A DNA stretch of 64,000 bases from an uncultured Marvinbryantia sp. Its GTDB lineage: Bacteria > Bacillota > Clostridia > Lachnospirales > Lachnospiraceae. Below are positions 8,728 to 17,519 of this stretch, in pieces (positions within the stretch are counted from its first letter, which is position 1; every line of letters starts with the position of its first letter). The stretch is taken from NCBI GenBank assembly GCA_934373455.1, contig CAKRON010000003.1:1-64000 (forward strand). The letters run 5' to 3'. The notes beneath the pieces are model-generated. The model had not been told where the DNA came from, searched no databases, and saw only the letters and a program-made list of their open reading frames with translations. The position numbers and the translations under genes were made by a program.

Positions 8728-10989
8728 CTAATCTTTTAAATCCTGTGGTAAGAGTTTCATATTAAATAATGAACCTTCTGAAAGAATCACATTTTTACAA
8801 CGTGATACTGATCTTACTACCGCAGTCGGTCCTTTTTCATCCGTTCCTCGCATTGGTGACTGACCATCAGACAATGATGCTCCTTTTTCTCTGCCATCTG
8901 GAAGGGAGCCTGTTAGCAGTCCGAACGGTGTATTTGATGAAACCGTTGTTGTTGAAGCCTGGAAAATTCCGCCAATAGGTCCACGGCCATATCGTGTATT
9001 TTTATACTGTGGTAATTCTTCACACACACTTTGAAGTACTTTACTTACCAGATTATCAACATCCGGAATATCATTTCCATATTTCGGAACATGCAAACAA
9101 ATCTGCTGTATCTGTGGACCAGTCGGTACAGTATCCATATCTTTAAAATCTGTCAATAATGCATGCATTAACTGCTCGCCTGTAAGCTTTTTATCATCAA
9201 AAATCAGCTTTTTAATTGCATACAAACTATTTCCGGTATTCGCAGTTCCAATAGTTTCGTTTCCGGTGAAATCGTATTTTGCACCACCTTTAAAAATAGA
9301 TTTTCCACGTTTTAATGTGGTCTCTGTACATCCCAATACACAGAAAAGTGGTTCTTCGAGATATTCTTCCCAGAGGAAGTCTGTTGTATTATCCATGATC
9401 GCATGTATTTTTGCATAATACTTCATTTGATCAATAAATGCCTCCCAGACTTCATCAAAACTGCTAAATGTTGATAAATCTTTATTATTACAGTTTTTGT
9501 GAAGTGTCACTCCACTTCTTGGGTCTTTTCCATTATATAATGTTACTTCAAGAATCTTAGCAAGGCAAAACCATGCCGCACCTGTTCTTCCACCTCTGAG
9601 TCCTGCTACCCCCGGTTCTGCGCAACCAACAATACAATAATTAGCCGCATCTTCCCATGAATATCCTCTATTCATCATTGCCGGAATATAGAGTTCATCA
9701 TTTGCAATTGCCGGAAATCCAGTTCCAAGACGAACGGTCTGCGCAATTTTTACCTTAAAATCCAAAGGCGTATTTTTATGCCATCTGACATAATGTGAAG
9801 GCTGAAGTGTTCTCGCATTTGCGATGCAATCCATAATCATATAAGAAAGTTCATTGGTTGCATCATTGCCAGTTTTCGGATCTATTCCACCTGTCGTCAA
9901 ATTCTGGAAAATTGGTTTCCCTCTGAAATACGCCGTGTCCTCCCATGAACGCATTCTTTCAATGGTTGAAAGCAGAACAAAGAAATTTTCAATTAATTCC
10001 ATTGCTGTCTCATCATTCAGTTTTCCCTTCATTTTATCTTCTCGATAAAATGATATCATCACCTGGTCAAAACGCCCCGGACAGATTCCCTGTCCATTAT
10101 CTTCAATCTGCAGACCAAACTGAACAAATGTCATGAACTGTAAAGCTTCATAAAAAGACTCTGCTGGATTCTCAGGCACTTTTCCACATACTCTTGCAAG
10201 CTCTTCTAATTCTTTTTTCCGTTGCTCATTTGTTTCCTTTTCTGCCAACTGTGCTGCTAATTTTTGATATCGGTGTGCATAGTCAATCATTGCCTCACAA
10301 ACCATTTTAGCAGCTGTATAGAAGCGTTTTTTCTCAATCCCTTCTATAGTCCACATTTCACATTTATCTATACTCTCATCGCAGATTTGAATAATTTTCT
10401 TTAAACCATTTGCAAAGAGCCATTCCCATGGGGGAGCCAGATGTCCGCTCCCACCATGCATGAAATTAACAATATTTACAGCTCCGACATCGTCCTGCGC
10501 TGAAATTGCCTCTTTAGGAAGATTTGCATACAACCGATCTTTATGCGTATTGCCTTTCCAGTATTCGAGCATTTTCTCTAACTCTGGCATATCTGAACGG
10601 TTGTATTCAATTCTGTCGGCTGGTCTTTCATCTGGAAAATATGGCTTTCCATTAATAAATTCTTCTTCAATAAAATCCACCGCATATTCAGGAAAAAGTG
10701 GTGCATAATTCGGCTTACATGCCTGATTTCCAGCCAAAAGACTTCCCGGTAATATATAAATAGACATTTTATTCAATATCTCTTTGAGCGCTATAGCTCT
10801 TAAAATAATCGGTGGAACAGATTGATTTTTCATATAAACATCTGTGATAATTTTTCCTCGTTCTAAGCACATTCCTACTTTAGATGCACCAACATATTCA
10901 TATAATTTATCAATTCTTTCTGTTCGTTTCGGCGCTTGATACATTTGAAAATGAAATGGCTCCTGGCTTATTGTCTCCGTTTTGCTCAT
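8728..10989 (-). CDS. Glycyl radical enzyme catalytic barrel lacking its glycyl loop (PFL2/dehydratase-like large subunit)
   Basis: A 753-residue protein of the glycyl radical enzyme superfamily. The thiyl Cys456 and putative base Glu458 lie in YCIVGCAEPG, the CxE signature of eliminases and dehydratases (glycerol and propanediol dehydratase, choline lyase types) rather than the CysCys of pyruvate formate-lyase. Other family blocks are HGGSGHLAPPW (about 178-188), a Gln-Asp-rich QIEDNGQG segment and GNETIGTANTGNS. The chain stops after SLFNMKLLPQDLKD, exactly where related enzymes enter the radical domain. Barrel plus small subunit make 834 residues, the normal full length. It follows the binding-protein gene in the operon. 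The substrate is unknown; the sugar-type importer favours a polyol, anhydro-sugar or similar compound, as inference. Confidence 0.92.
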   Translation of the reverse strand: MSKTETISQEPFHFQMYQAPKRTERIDKLYEYVGASKVGMCLERGKIITDVYMKNQSVPPIILRAIALKEILNKMSIYILPGSLLAGNQACKPNYAPLFPEYAVDFIEEEFINGKPYFPDERPADRIEYNRSDMPELEKMLEYWKGNTHKDRLYANLPKEAISAQDDVGAVNIVNFMHGGSGHLAPPWEWLFANGLKKIIQICDESIDKCEMWTIEGIEKKRFYTAAKMVCEAMIDYAHRYQKLAAQLAEKETNEQRKKELEELARVCGKVPENPAESFYEALQFMTFVQFGLQIEDNGQGICPGRFDQVMISFYREDKMKGKLNDETAMELIENFFVLLSTIERMRSWEDTAYFRGKPIFQNLTTGGIDPKTGNDATNELSYMIMDCIANARTLQPSHYVRWHKNTPLDFKVKIAQTVRLGTGFPAIANDELYIPAMMNRGYSWEDAANYCIVGCAEPGVAGLRGGRTGAAWFCLAKILEVTLYNGKDPRSGVTLHKNCNNKDLSTFSSFDEVWEAFIDQMKYYAKIHAIMDNTTDFLWEEYLEEPLFCVLGCTETTLKRGKSIFKGGAKYDFTGNETIGTANTGNSLYAIKKLIFDDKKLTGEQLMHALLTDFKDMDTVPTGPQIQQICLHVPKYGNDIPDVDNLVSKVLQSVCEELPQYKNTRYGRGPIGGIFQASTTTVSSNTPFGLLTGSLPDGREKGASLSDGQSPMRGTDEKGPTAVVRSVSRCKNVILSEGSLFNMKLLPQDLKD

Positions 10990-11004
10990 TTACGTTCTGC
11001 CCCC

Positions 11005-12042
11005 TTACCAACCAGCGTATTCCGGTTCATTACAGTTTGAACTATCGATCTTGTAACATGTTGGACGAACCCATGTAAATCCATCATCTGTTTCTGTCAC
11101 TTCAATCGGCGTTCCTTTATATTCAATATTGTCATAATCAACTGTTTCTCCTTTTGCCAGTTCGTATGCAATATTTACGGCTACAGCCTGCTCATCCGGT
11201 TTAAACATTACTTCATAATTAATCTTACCTTCTCTTACTGCATCGAGAGCTTCTTTTTCACCATCAACACTAATTACTGTAAATTCTCCCAGACGACCTG
11301 CTGCTTCAATTGCCTGTAAACCTCCAAGTGCCATTTCATCATTCATGTAATAGATAACATCAAAATCTCCTTTATTTGGATATCTCTGTAAGATTGTTTC
11401 TGTTACCTCCATGCCTTTTGTTCTGTCAAAATCTCCGTCTACTTTATAGATAACTTCAATACCCTTTTCTTCTTCAAGTTTAGAGTAATAAGCACCACCT
11501 CTGTCGATCGTTGATCCGGCACCTGCTGTTCCCTCAACAACAACCACTTTTCCCTTTGCATTTCCTGGTCCTCCAAGAGCTTCTATTGTCTGTTCTGCCC
11601 CCTGAGTTCCTGAAAGAACCATATCCCATGTTACATAACAATCCCATGTCACATTCTGACCTTGTTTCTGTAAACGTCTGTCTACAACAATAAGTGGAAT
11701 ACATGCGTCGTTAATTTTCTTTACAGATGGAAGCATCGGATCAGATACCGCTGCTGTTAAAATGATTGCGTCTACATCCTGTGCAATAAAATTATCAATC
11801 TGTGAAGCCTGAGTAGTTGCATCATTTTTTCCATCTGCAAATATTAATTCACAGTTATCTAATCCCTCTGCTACTTCATTTGCTCCTTGCATCAATAACT
11901 GATAAACCGGATGATCATAATAAGCCATCGCCCAGCCAATTGTAACCTTTCCATCATCACCTTCTGCCATTGCACTAGTACATCCCATTCCTAATACCAT
12001 TGCGCTTACTGCCATACCTGCAATCCATTTTTTAATTTTCAT
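11005..12042 (-). CDS. Ribose/galactose-type periplasmic-binding-like substrate-binding protein
   Basis: A 345-residue exported type I binding protein. An N-terminal signal (basic MKIKKW, then hydrophobic GMAVSAMVLGMG) has a Cys in GMGC that could be a lipid anchor, though the lipobox is imperfect. The mature protein shows the two-lobe family pattern: TIGWAMAYYDHPVYQ, FIAQDVDAIILTAA, PLIVVDRR, and MNDEMALGGLQAIEAAGR near the hinge. It delivers substrate to the two RbsC-like permeases. It is the first gene of the island, with a GGGAGG site and a promoter upstream, and is followed 15 bases later by the enzyme barrel. The ligand cannot be read from the sequence. Confidence 0.93.
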   Translation of the reverse strand: MKIKKWIAGMAVSAMVLGMGCTSAMAEGDDGKVTIGWAMAYYDHPVYQLLMQGANEVAEGLDNCELIFADGKNDATTQASQIDNFIAQDVDAIILTAAVSDPMLPSVKKINDACIPLIVVDRRLQKQGQNVTWDCYVTWDMVLSGTQGAEQTIEALGGPGNAKGKVVVVEGTAGAGSTIDRGGAYYSKLEEEKGIEVIYKVDGDFDRTKGMEVTETILQRYPNKGDFDVIYYMNDEMALGGLQAIEAAGRLGEFTVISVDGEKEALDAVREGKINYEVMFKPDEQAVAVNIAYELAKGETVDYDNIEYKGTPIEVTETDDGFTWVRPTCYKIDSSNCNEPEYAGW

Positions 12043-12102
12043 GTTAACCCTCCCATAATTTTATAGATTGTGCACTTTCTATATATTTTTTTTGATAAAC
12101 AA

Positions 12103-12131
12103 ATTATATCAGTCATTATCACCTATATAAA
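12103..12131 (-). promoter_or_regulatory. Probable promoter of the glycyl radical enzyme island
   Basis: On the minus strand TTTATA (12131-12126), 17 bases, then TATAAT (12108-12103), about 60 bases before the binding-protein ATG. The weak -35 box fits a promoter that needs an activator such as the YesN-type regulator. Confidence 0.5.
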
Positions 12132-12208
12132 TTCATTTTTTTGACCATTTTTTTATAATTTCTTGACATTTATATCCAACACATTGCTATATATTTGTAT
12201 GTATTTTG

Positions 12209-12253
12209 TAAAAAAAGCAGAAAACCGACTCTTCTAAGCCAGTTTTCTGCTTT
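12209..12253 (-). terminator. Intrinsic terminator of the beta-galactoside operon (repeat copy 2)
   Basis: The same hairpin and T-run as 828-872, with 44 of 45 bases identical. It lies 11 bases after the stop of the GH42 gene and just upstream of the promoter of the island. Confidence 0.85.
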
Positions 12254-12263
12254 CTCATCTTTC

Positions 12264-14288
12264 TTATTTTGTTATTTTCACCACTGCCAGTCCATACACT
12301 TCCAGTTTTTCATCCCCACTGCCATACAGCCAGGATGCTTCTCCTTCCGGTACCGGAATCTTCACTGCTTCTGTACCAAAATTCTGATACATGTAATATT
12401 TTGCTTCTTCGCTTTCTCTTACCGTGATCTCCAGCGCATCTGGAATATCTCCTTTTACGCCACAACTGATTTGATTTTTTTCCAATATTTTTTTCAGGAA
12501 ATCCGCAAAAAAATCTTTGTCTGCATCAGCTGCCACATACCAGGCTCTGCCCTTTCCATATTCATTTACAGTCAATGCACTGTATCCTGCATAAAAGTCT
12601 TTTCCGTAGGTCATCAAGCTCTTTGCTCCCCGCAATTCCACCAGATCACACAGGTATTTGCAAGTATAAGTCTGATCCAGTCCCAGCTCGTTTCCTTCTA
12701 CTGGGACAAACTCATTCTCTTCCCAGTCATACAGACCGTCGATCTCTGTACTGCGAATTCCCAGTACATCCATCAGTCCATGTGGAGTACCCTCCAGATA
12801 ACAACGGTCTGTGTCATCTGCGATACCAGACCAGTAACTGGTAATCAGAGTACCTCCATTTTCCACAAAAGCACGTACCTTTTCTGCAAATCCCGTCTTA
12901 AACATATAGACCATCGGCAGAACCAGTATTTTGTATTTTTCCACATCACAGGTCTGATCAATCAGATCTATGTTGACGCCCTGTTTCCGGAATCCTCTAT
13001 AGTATTTCAACAGATTTTCCAGATAATGCAGTCCCTTATTTCTTGGTCCCTGACTGTCTTCCATCGCCCACTGGCTGTCCCAATCATAGATCATTGCCAC
13101 TGGGCTTTCCATCGTAGTGCCTGCCAGTTCTTTTAATTCTTTCAATACCGCCCCAGTCTTGGATACTTCTTTAAAGACTCTGGTATCATTGCCACCATAA
13201 TGATCAATGACTGCTCCATGGAACTTCTCAGAAGCGCCACGGCTCTGACGTATCTGGAAATACAATGCCCCTTCCCCTCCGTGGGCAATTGCCTGCATGG
13301 ACTGGGCAAACAGCATACCTGGTTTTTTTAACTTACTGACACTCTGCCAGTTTGTAGAAGATGGACAGGACTCCATCTGAAAAAATGGTTTTCCCTTCAG
13401 AGAACGCATCAGATCATGACACATACCGTTATCATATGCCGTATCAATCACAGCCTCTTTGTGCCAGGTAGGATAAGTATCCCAGGATACCACGTCAATC
13501 TCTTTTGCGATTTTGAAATAATCCAGACTGCCAAAATAATGCATCAGATTGGCTGTCGTTGGAAGTGTACTTCCACCTTCACGTATCGCCGCAATCTCTG
13601 CATGAATAAAATCTGCTGTCTGATGCGTCACAAATCTTTTCCAATCCAAATTCAATGCATGAAGCTGTGTTTCACCAATCTTAGACGGACTTTCAATCTG
13701 GTCAAAATTTTGATACGTATGACTCCAGAAAGTCGTACACCACTGGTCATTCAGATTCTCGATCGTCTGATATTTTTCCTTCAGCCACTTGCGAAATGCC
13801 TCCTGGCACAGTGGACAGTGACATTCTCCACCATATTCATTGGAAATATGCCACAGAATCACACCAGGATGTACTGCCACTTCCTGAGCCAGTTTTTTAT
13901 TGATGATACGTACTTTATCTCTGTATACCAAAGAGGTATAACAGTGATTGTGACGAAAACCGAACAACTGTCTGTGTCTGGTTTCATCCACACGAAGTAC
14001 CTCCGGATATTTATCAGCCATCCACTTCGGCCGGGCACCGGACGGTGTTGCCAGAATTGTGGAAATTCCTCTCTGATATAATTTATCAATAATTTCTTTC
14101 AGCCATTCAAAATGAAATACACCTTCTTCCGGTTCCAGTGTAGACCAGGAAAAAATCCCAAGACTGACTACATTACAGCCGGATTCTTCCAACATGTCCA
14201 GGTCTTTTGCCAGAATATCCGGTCGCTTCAGCCACTGTTCTGGATTATAATCTCCTCCATGAAGTAATTTATCCGTTCTAAATTCCAT
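12264..14288 (-). CDS. GH42 beta-galactosidase
   Basis: A 674-residue cytoplasmic glycoside hydrolase family 42 enzyme that removes terminal beta-galactose. The (beta/alpha)8 catalytic domain begins with GGDYNPEQW. The acid/base Glu151 is in WHISNEYGG and the nucleophile Glu306 in FFQMESCPS. A cysteine set (CHCPLCQ) near 155-160 fits the family's zinc site. Trimerisation and beta-sandwich domains follow. I chose ATG 14288, which follows GAGGAG; the frame extends nine codons upstream without a ribosome site. It is the last gene of an operon with a carbohydrate importer, so the imported beta-galactosides are probably cut inside the cell. No signal peptide is present. Confidence 0.96.
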   Translation of the reverse strand: MEFRTDKLLHGGDYNPEQWLKRPDILAKDLDMLEESGCNVVSLGIFSWSTLEPEEGVFHFEWLKEIIDKLYQRGISTILATPSGARPKWMADKYPEVLRVDETRHRQLFGFRHNHCYTSLVYRDKVRIINKKLAQEVAVHPGVILWHISNEYGGECHCPLCQEAFRKWLKEKYQTIENLNDQWCTTFWSHTYQNFDQIESPSKIGETQLHALNLDWKRFVTHQTADFIHAEIAAIREGGSTLPTTANLMHYFGSLDYFKIAKEIDVVSWDTYPTWHKEAVIDTAYDNGMCHDLMRSLKGKPFFQMESCPSSTNWQSVSKLKKPGMLFAQSMQAIAHGGEGALYFQIRQSRGASEKFHGAVIDHYGGNDTRVFKEVSKTGAVLKELKELAGTTMESPVAMIYDWDSQWAMEDSQGPRNKGLHYLENLLKYYRGFRKQGVNIDLIDQTCDVEKYKILVLPMVYMFKTGFAEKVRAFVENGGTLITSYWSGIADDTDRCYLEGTPHGLMDVLGIRSTEIDGLYDWEENEFVPVEGNELGLDQTYTCKYLCDLVELRGAKSLMTYGKDFYAGYSALTVNEYGKGRAWYVAADADKDFFADFLKKILEKNQISCGVKGDIPDALEITVRESEEAKYYMYQNFGTEAVKIPVPEGEASWLYGSGDEKLEVYGLAVVKITK

Positions 14289-14298
14289 ATTGTTCTCC

Positions 14299-15060
14299 TC
14301 ATAAAAATTTTGCAATCATTCCAAGCACCAGGAGATGCAAAGGATAAAAAGCATAATATACATATTTCGGTGTTCGATTTTTACGCTCGCTGTTGTAGCA
14401 CCAAATTCCGTAAAAAGCAATCGGTCCTGTCACATACATCAGACTAATCACACAACCCAGCACAGTTTTCAGTATATTTTTTGTATCGAACAGATAGAAC
14501 ACTGCCACCAGGAGTACCATGCACAGTCCAAACTCTGCCCGAATCATACTGACCCAGATCACGGCTGCAAGTACCACAAACATTTTGAGCAACATACCGC
14601 AAATACCTGTCACTTGCTTAAAAAAATCCAGACATTTTAACATCATCAGACAGATGCAGGTACCAATCAGCGCATTCTGAACGGACATATCCAGAAGCTT
14701 TCCGCTCATAGCCCAGTCATATGGTATCTCACTGGCCACCGCAGTCAATCCCATAATCAGCAGATACTTTCGGTAATCTGATGTGTATTTAAATCCTTCT
14801 ACAAGTAAAAAGGCGAATACCGGAACTGCCATACCGCCGATCAGCTGCATAACTGATCCCATTCCGGCCAATGTCATCAGATGGGAATCCTGAGCCATTG
14901 CCTCATTCAACCCGGTCTGTGTATACTGCTCCAGATGGATCAACCCTTTTTCAATAATCACAATTCCTATAGACTGAATCAGCATCACAATACATGCAAA
15001 CATCTTCAATCCATCTGCTGTAATATCCGGAGTTTTCCAGACAATTCCTCTTCTTCCCAT
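14299..15060 (-). CDS. TraX-family membrane protein (acyltransferase-3-like)
   Basis: A 253-residue protein with about 8 hydrophobic segments, including an N-terminal LKMFACIVMLIQSIGIV and the family-typical end YVYYAFYPLHLLVL. TraX was named for acetylation of F-pilin and is related to membrane acyltransferases. No conjugation gene is in the window. The gene lies between the MalG-like permease and the beta-galactosidase with short spacers, so it is part of the sugar operon. It may acetylate or deacetylate a carbohydrate or surface glycan; this is inference. GTAGGAG precedes the ATG. Confidence 0.85.
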   Translation of the reverse strand: MGRRGIVWKTPDITADGLKMFACIVMLIQSIGIVIIEKGLIHLEQYTQTGLNEAMAQDSHLMTLAGMGSVMQLIGGMAVPVFAFLLVEGFKYTSDYRKYLLIMGLTAVASEIPYDWAMSGKLLDMSVQNALIGTCICLMMLKCLDFFKQVTGICGMLLKMFVVLAAVIWVSMIRAEFGLCMVLLVAVFYLFDTKNILKTVLGCVISLMYVTGPIAFYGIWCYNSERKNRTPKYVYYAFYPLHLLVLGMIAKFL

Positions 15061-15076
15061 TTAACTGCTCCTACTT

Positions 15077-15931
15077 TTAACCTTTTACCGCACCACCGGT
15101 AATTCCTTCCACATAGAACTTCTGCATAATCATAAACAGAATTGAAATTGGGATAGATACCAGCACACCACCTGCACAAAACTGAGTGAAATAAGAATTA
15201 ATCAGACTCTTATCCAGCATCTTATACAGACCAATGGCAACGGTGTATTTGGAAGAAATACCTGCATTTAAAATCATCTTTGCGTATACAAAATCCATCC
15301 ACGGTACCAGGAAACTGCTAATTACCGTATAGACCACAATCGGACGGCTCATTGGCAATACAATCTGAAAAAATATTCTTGCCTCACTGCATCCGTCAAT
15401 TCTTGCCGCTTCGCAAAGTGCTCTTGGTACCGTATCAAAGAATCCTTTTGCAATCAGATATCCCAGACCTGAAGATGCTGAATAAACCATAATCAGTCCG
15501 ACATAGCTATTAGTCAGGTTGAAGGATTTCAGTGTAAAATATACTGCGATCATAGCCAGCATACCTGGAAACAGATTCAGAATAACTGCCATGTTCATCA
15601 ACGGTTTTCTCATCTTAAACCGCATCATGGAAGTAGCATATGCCACCATCAGTACAAACATGGTAGAGATTACACAGGTAAAGCATGCAATGATAAAGGT
15701 ATTTAAAAACCACTGTGGAAACTGTGATACAGAGTCTGGATGGAACAGCTTCTGATAATTCACAATGCTCCATTCCTTCGGGAAAAAGGTACTGGTATTC
15801 ATTCCACTGTAGGCACTGAAGGACGTACATACCAGCCAGATAATCGGAATCAGCCAGAATAAAGCCAACACTGCAATCAAACCATTATGCAGCACAATAG
15901 AAGATGTACGACTGTCTTTCATCTTTTTCAT
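15077..15931 (-). CDS. MalG-type carbohydrate ABC permease
   Basis: A 284-residue inner-membrane permease with six predicted transmembrane segments. The coupling (EAA) loop is ALCEAARIDGCSEARIFFQI, followed by VLPMSRP, which docks on the shared sugar ATPase (MsmK/MalK type). No ATPase gene is in this operon, as is common in Firmicutes that use one shared ATPase. Its ATG overlaps or abuts the MalF-like stop. It forms the importer with the genes directly upstream. Confidence 0.95.
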   Translation of the reverse strand: MKKMKDSRTSSIVLHNGLIAVLALFWLIPIIWLVCTSFSAYSGMNTSTFFPKEWSIVNYQKLFHPDSVSQFPQWFLNTFIIACFTCVISTMFVLMVAYATSMMRFKMRKPLMNMAVILNLFPGMLAMIAVYFTLKSFNLTNSYVGLIMVYSASSGLGYLIAKGFFDTVPRALCEAARIDGCSEARIFFQIVLPMSRPIVVYTVISSFLVPWMDFVYAKMILNAGISSKYTVAIGLYKMLDKSLINSYFTQFCAGGVLVSIPISILFMIMQKFYVEGITGGAVKG

Positions 15932-17391
15932 TATTGATATGTTCCCTCCTTATCCCCTTTGATCATACGGTTAAATGCAACCAGTGTGAATACCGCACAG
16001 ATGATAAACACAATAATACCTATAGCAGATGCCATCTTGTAATTGTAATAATCCTGAGTCAGACGGAACAGCCATGTCACCAGAAGGTCTACTTCTTTTG
16101 CCTGGGAATTGGCCATTGCCTGATTGGTTGTTGTGTATACATCCTGTGTCAGCAGGTAAATTACATTAAAATTGTTGATATTCTTTACAAAATCTGTAAT
16201 CAATGCCGGTCCGGTTACAAACAGCAGATATGGCATTGTGATTTTACGGAAAATCTGAAATTTAGTTGCTCCATCCACTCTGGCACTCTCTAACTGGTCT
16301 TCCGGCAGATTCATCAGTACACCGGTAGCGATCAGCATCTGATACGGTACACCAATCCAGATATTAATCAAAATAATCATCACATGTGCCCAGCCAGGAG
16401 CAGATAAAAATGGAATATAACTGGTGGATACCAGTCCGATACTTCGCAAAAATCCGGTCAGTCCAATATTTTGACAGATGGTGTTGACAATTCCTCCATT
16501 TGAAAAGAAATTACGCACAAGAAGCAGGGATACAAACTGAGGTACTGCAATCGTAACAATAAATAATGTACGCCACATCTTCGGCCATCTGGTCTTTTTA
16601 CTGTTCAGCAATAACGAAAGTAAAATACCACCAATATACGTTGTAAACGTTGCAAAAAAAGCCCACACAAGCGTCCAGCCCAGAACACGTACAAACGCAT
16701 ATCCAAATGTTGTAGTCAGACCGCCGCCACCAAACAGGTTGATAAAATTGGAAAGCCCTACCCAGGAAAACAGTTCCGTAGGCGGCATATGCTGCTGATC
16801 ATAATTGGTAAATGCTACAAAGATCAGAAGCAAAATCGGAATCAATGTAAAAATAACGACTCCAAGAACCGGAAGCGTTAACAATGTAATATAAAACTTC
16901 TCTTCTATCAGAGATTTCAGATCTTCTTTGAAAGTATTGATATGCTGCCCTTCTTCTTCCATTTTCTGAAGAGCATAGGCATTTATTACATTCTTAAACC
17001 AGACCACCGCAGCTGCCAGCCACACTACAACGCTGAACAGTGAAAATAATAAGATCGTAAATGAATTATCGTAATCATTAAATTCACTTTTCATCGTCTT
17101 CATATTAAAGACTTTTTCCATCTTTACAGTACCAAGACTGCCAATCTTCGGTACATACTGCATCGCAAATTTTACTGTAAATGCAATTACCGCAATTTCC
17201 AGAATCGTCATCAGAATTGCTTTTACATACTGCTTGCGCTTTGCGTATCCCGCGCCCATCCAGAGCAGAGACAATTTGACAAATGCATCACCCTTTACAA
17301 CCGCTGTGCCAAAGTCTCCAAAAAAGCTTCCGATCGCTTTCAAAAAACTTCCCACGGCTGATGCTGCAGAATTTTTCTCCTGTGCCGCCAT
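15931..17391 (-). CDS. MalF-type carbohydrate ABC permease
   Basis: A 486-residue permease. The N-terminal ~150 residues hold two or three hydrophobic segments and a linker not found in minimal MalF-like proteins. The conserved permease core follows, with the EAA loop QLESARVDGATKFQIFRKI and TMPYLLFVTGPALI. The pattern of an extended MalF with its own N-terminal membrane domain matches maltose- and galactooligosaccharide-type importers. GGAGGAAAAGG precedes the ATG. It lies downstream of a weak terminator after the binding-protein gene. Confidence 0.94.
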   Translation of the reverse strand: MAAQEKNSAASAVGSFLKAIGSFFGDFGTAVVKGDAFVKLSLLWMGAGYAKRKQYVKAILMTILEIAVIAFTVKFAMQYVPKIGSLGTVKMEKVFNMKTMKSEFNDYDNSFTILLFSLFSVVVWLAAAVVWFKNVINAYALQKMEEEGQHINTFKEDLKSLIEEKFYITLLTLPVLGVVIFTLIPILLLIFVAFTNYDQQHMPPTELFSWVGLSNFINLFGGGGLTTTFGYAFVRVLGWTLVWAFFATFTTYIGGILLSLLLNSKKTRWPKMWRTLFIVTIAVPQFVSLLLVRNFFSNGGIVNTICQNIGLTGFLRSIGLVSTSYIPFLSAPGWAHVMIILINIWIGVPYQMLIATGVLMNLPEDQLESARVDGATKFQIFRKITMPYLLFVTGPALITDFVKNINNFNVIYLLTQDVYTTTNQAMANSQAKEVDLLVTWLFRLTQDYYNYKMASAIGIIVFIICAVFTLVAFNRMIKGDKEGTYQ

Positions 17392-17420
17392 TCCTTTTCC
17401 TCCATTTTTTCTCTTTCCTT

Positions 17421-17455
17421 AAAACAGCCCACATGCACTTTCACGCATATGGGCC
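17421..17455 (-). terminator. Weak intra-operon terminator after the binding-protein gene
   Basis: On the minus strand GCCCATATGC...GTGCATGTGGGC forms a stem followed by TGTTTT. Such partial terminators between a binding-protein gene and permease genes usually raise the binding-protein to permease ratio. Confidence 0.6.
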
Positions 17456-17519
17456 ATTTGTATGTTCTTATCGATTCATCAGCATACTAACACATCCTGA
17501 TCTTCTGACACAATATGCA

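Noticed and set aside
8440..10989. Frameshift or sequencing error as the cause of the split enzyme
   Set aside because: The two genes are in the same frame and are separated by several stops and a strong new ribosome site.
12195..14081. Long plus-strand open frames opposite the GH42 gene (12195-13136 and 13416-14081)
   Set aside because: Cys/His/Ile-rich antisense shadows of a clear GH42 gene, without ribosome sites.
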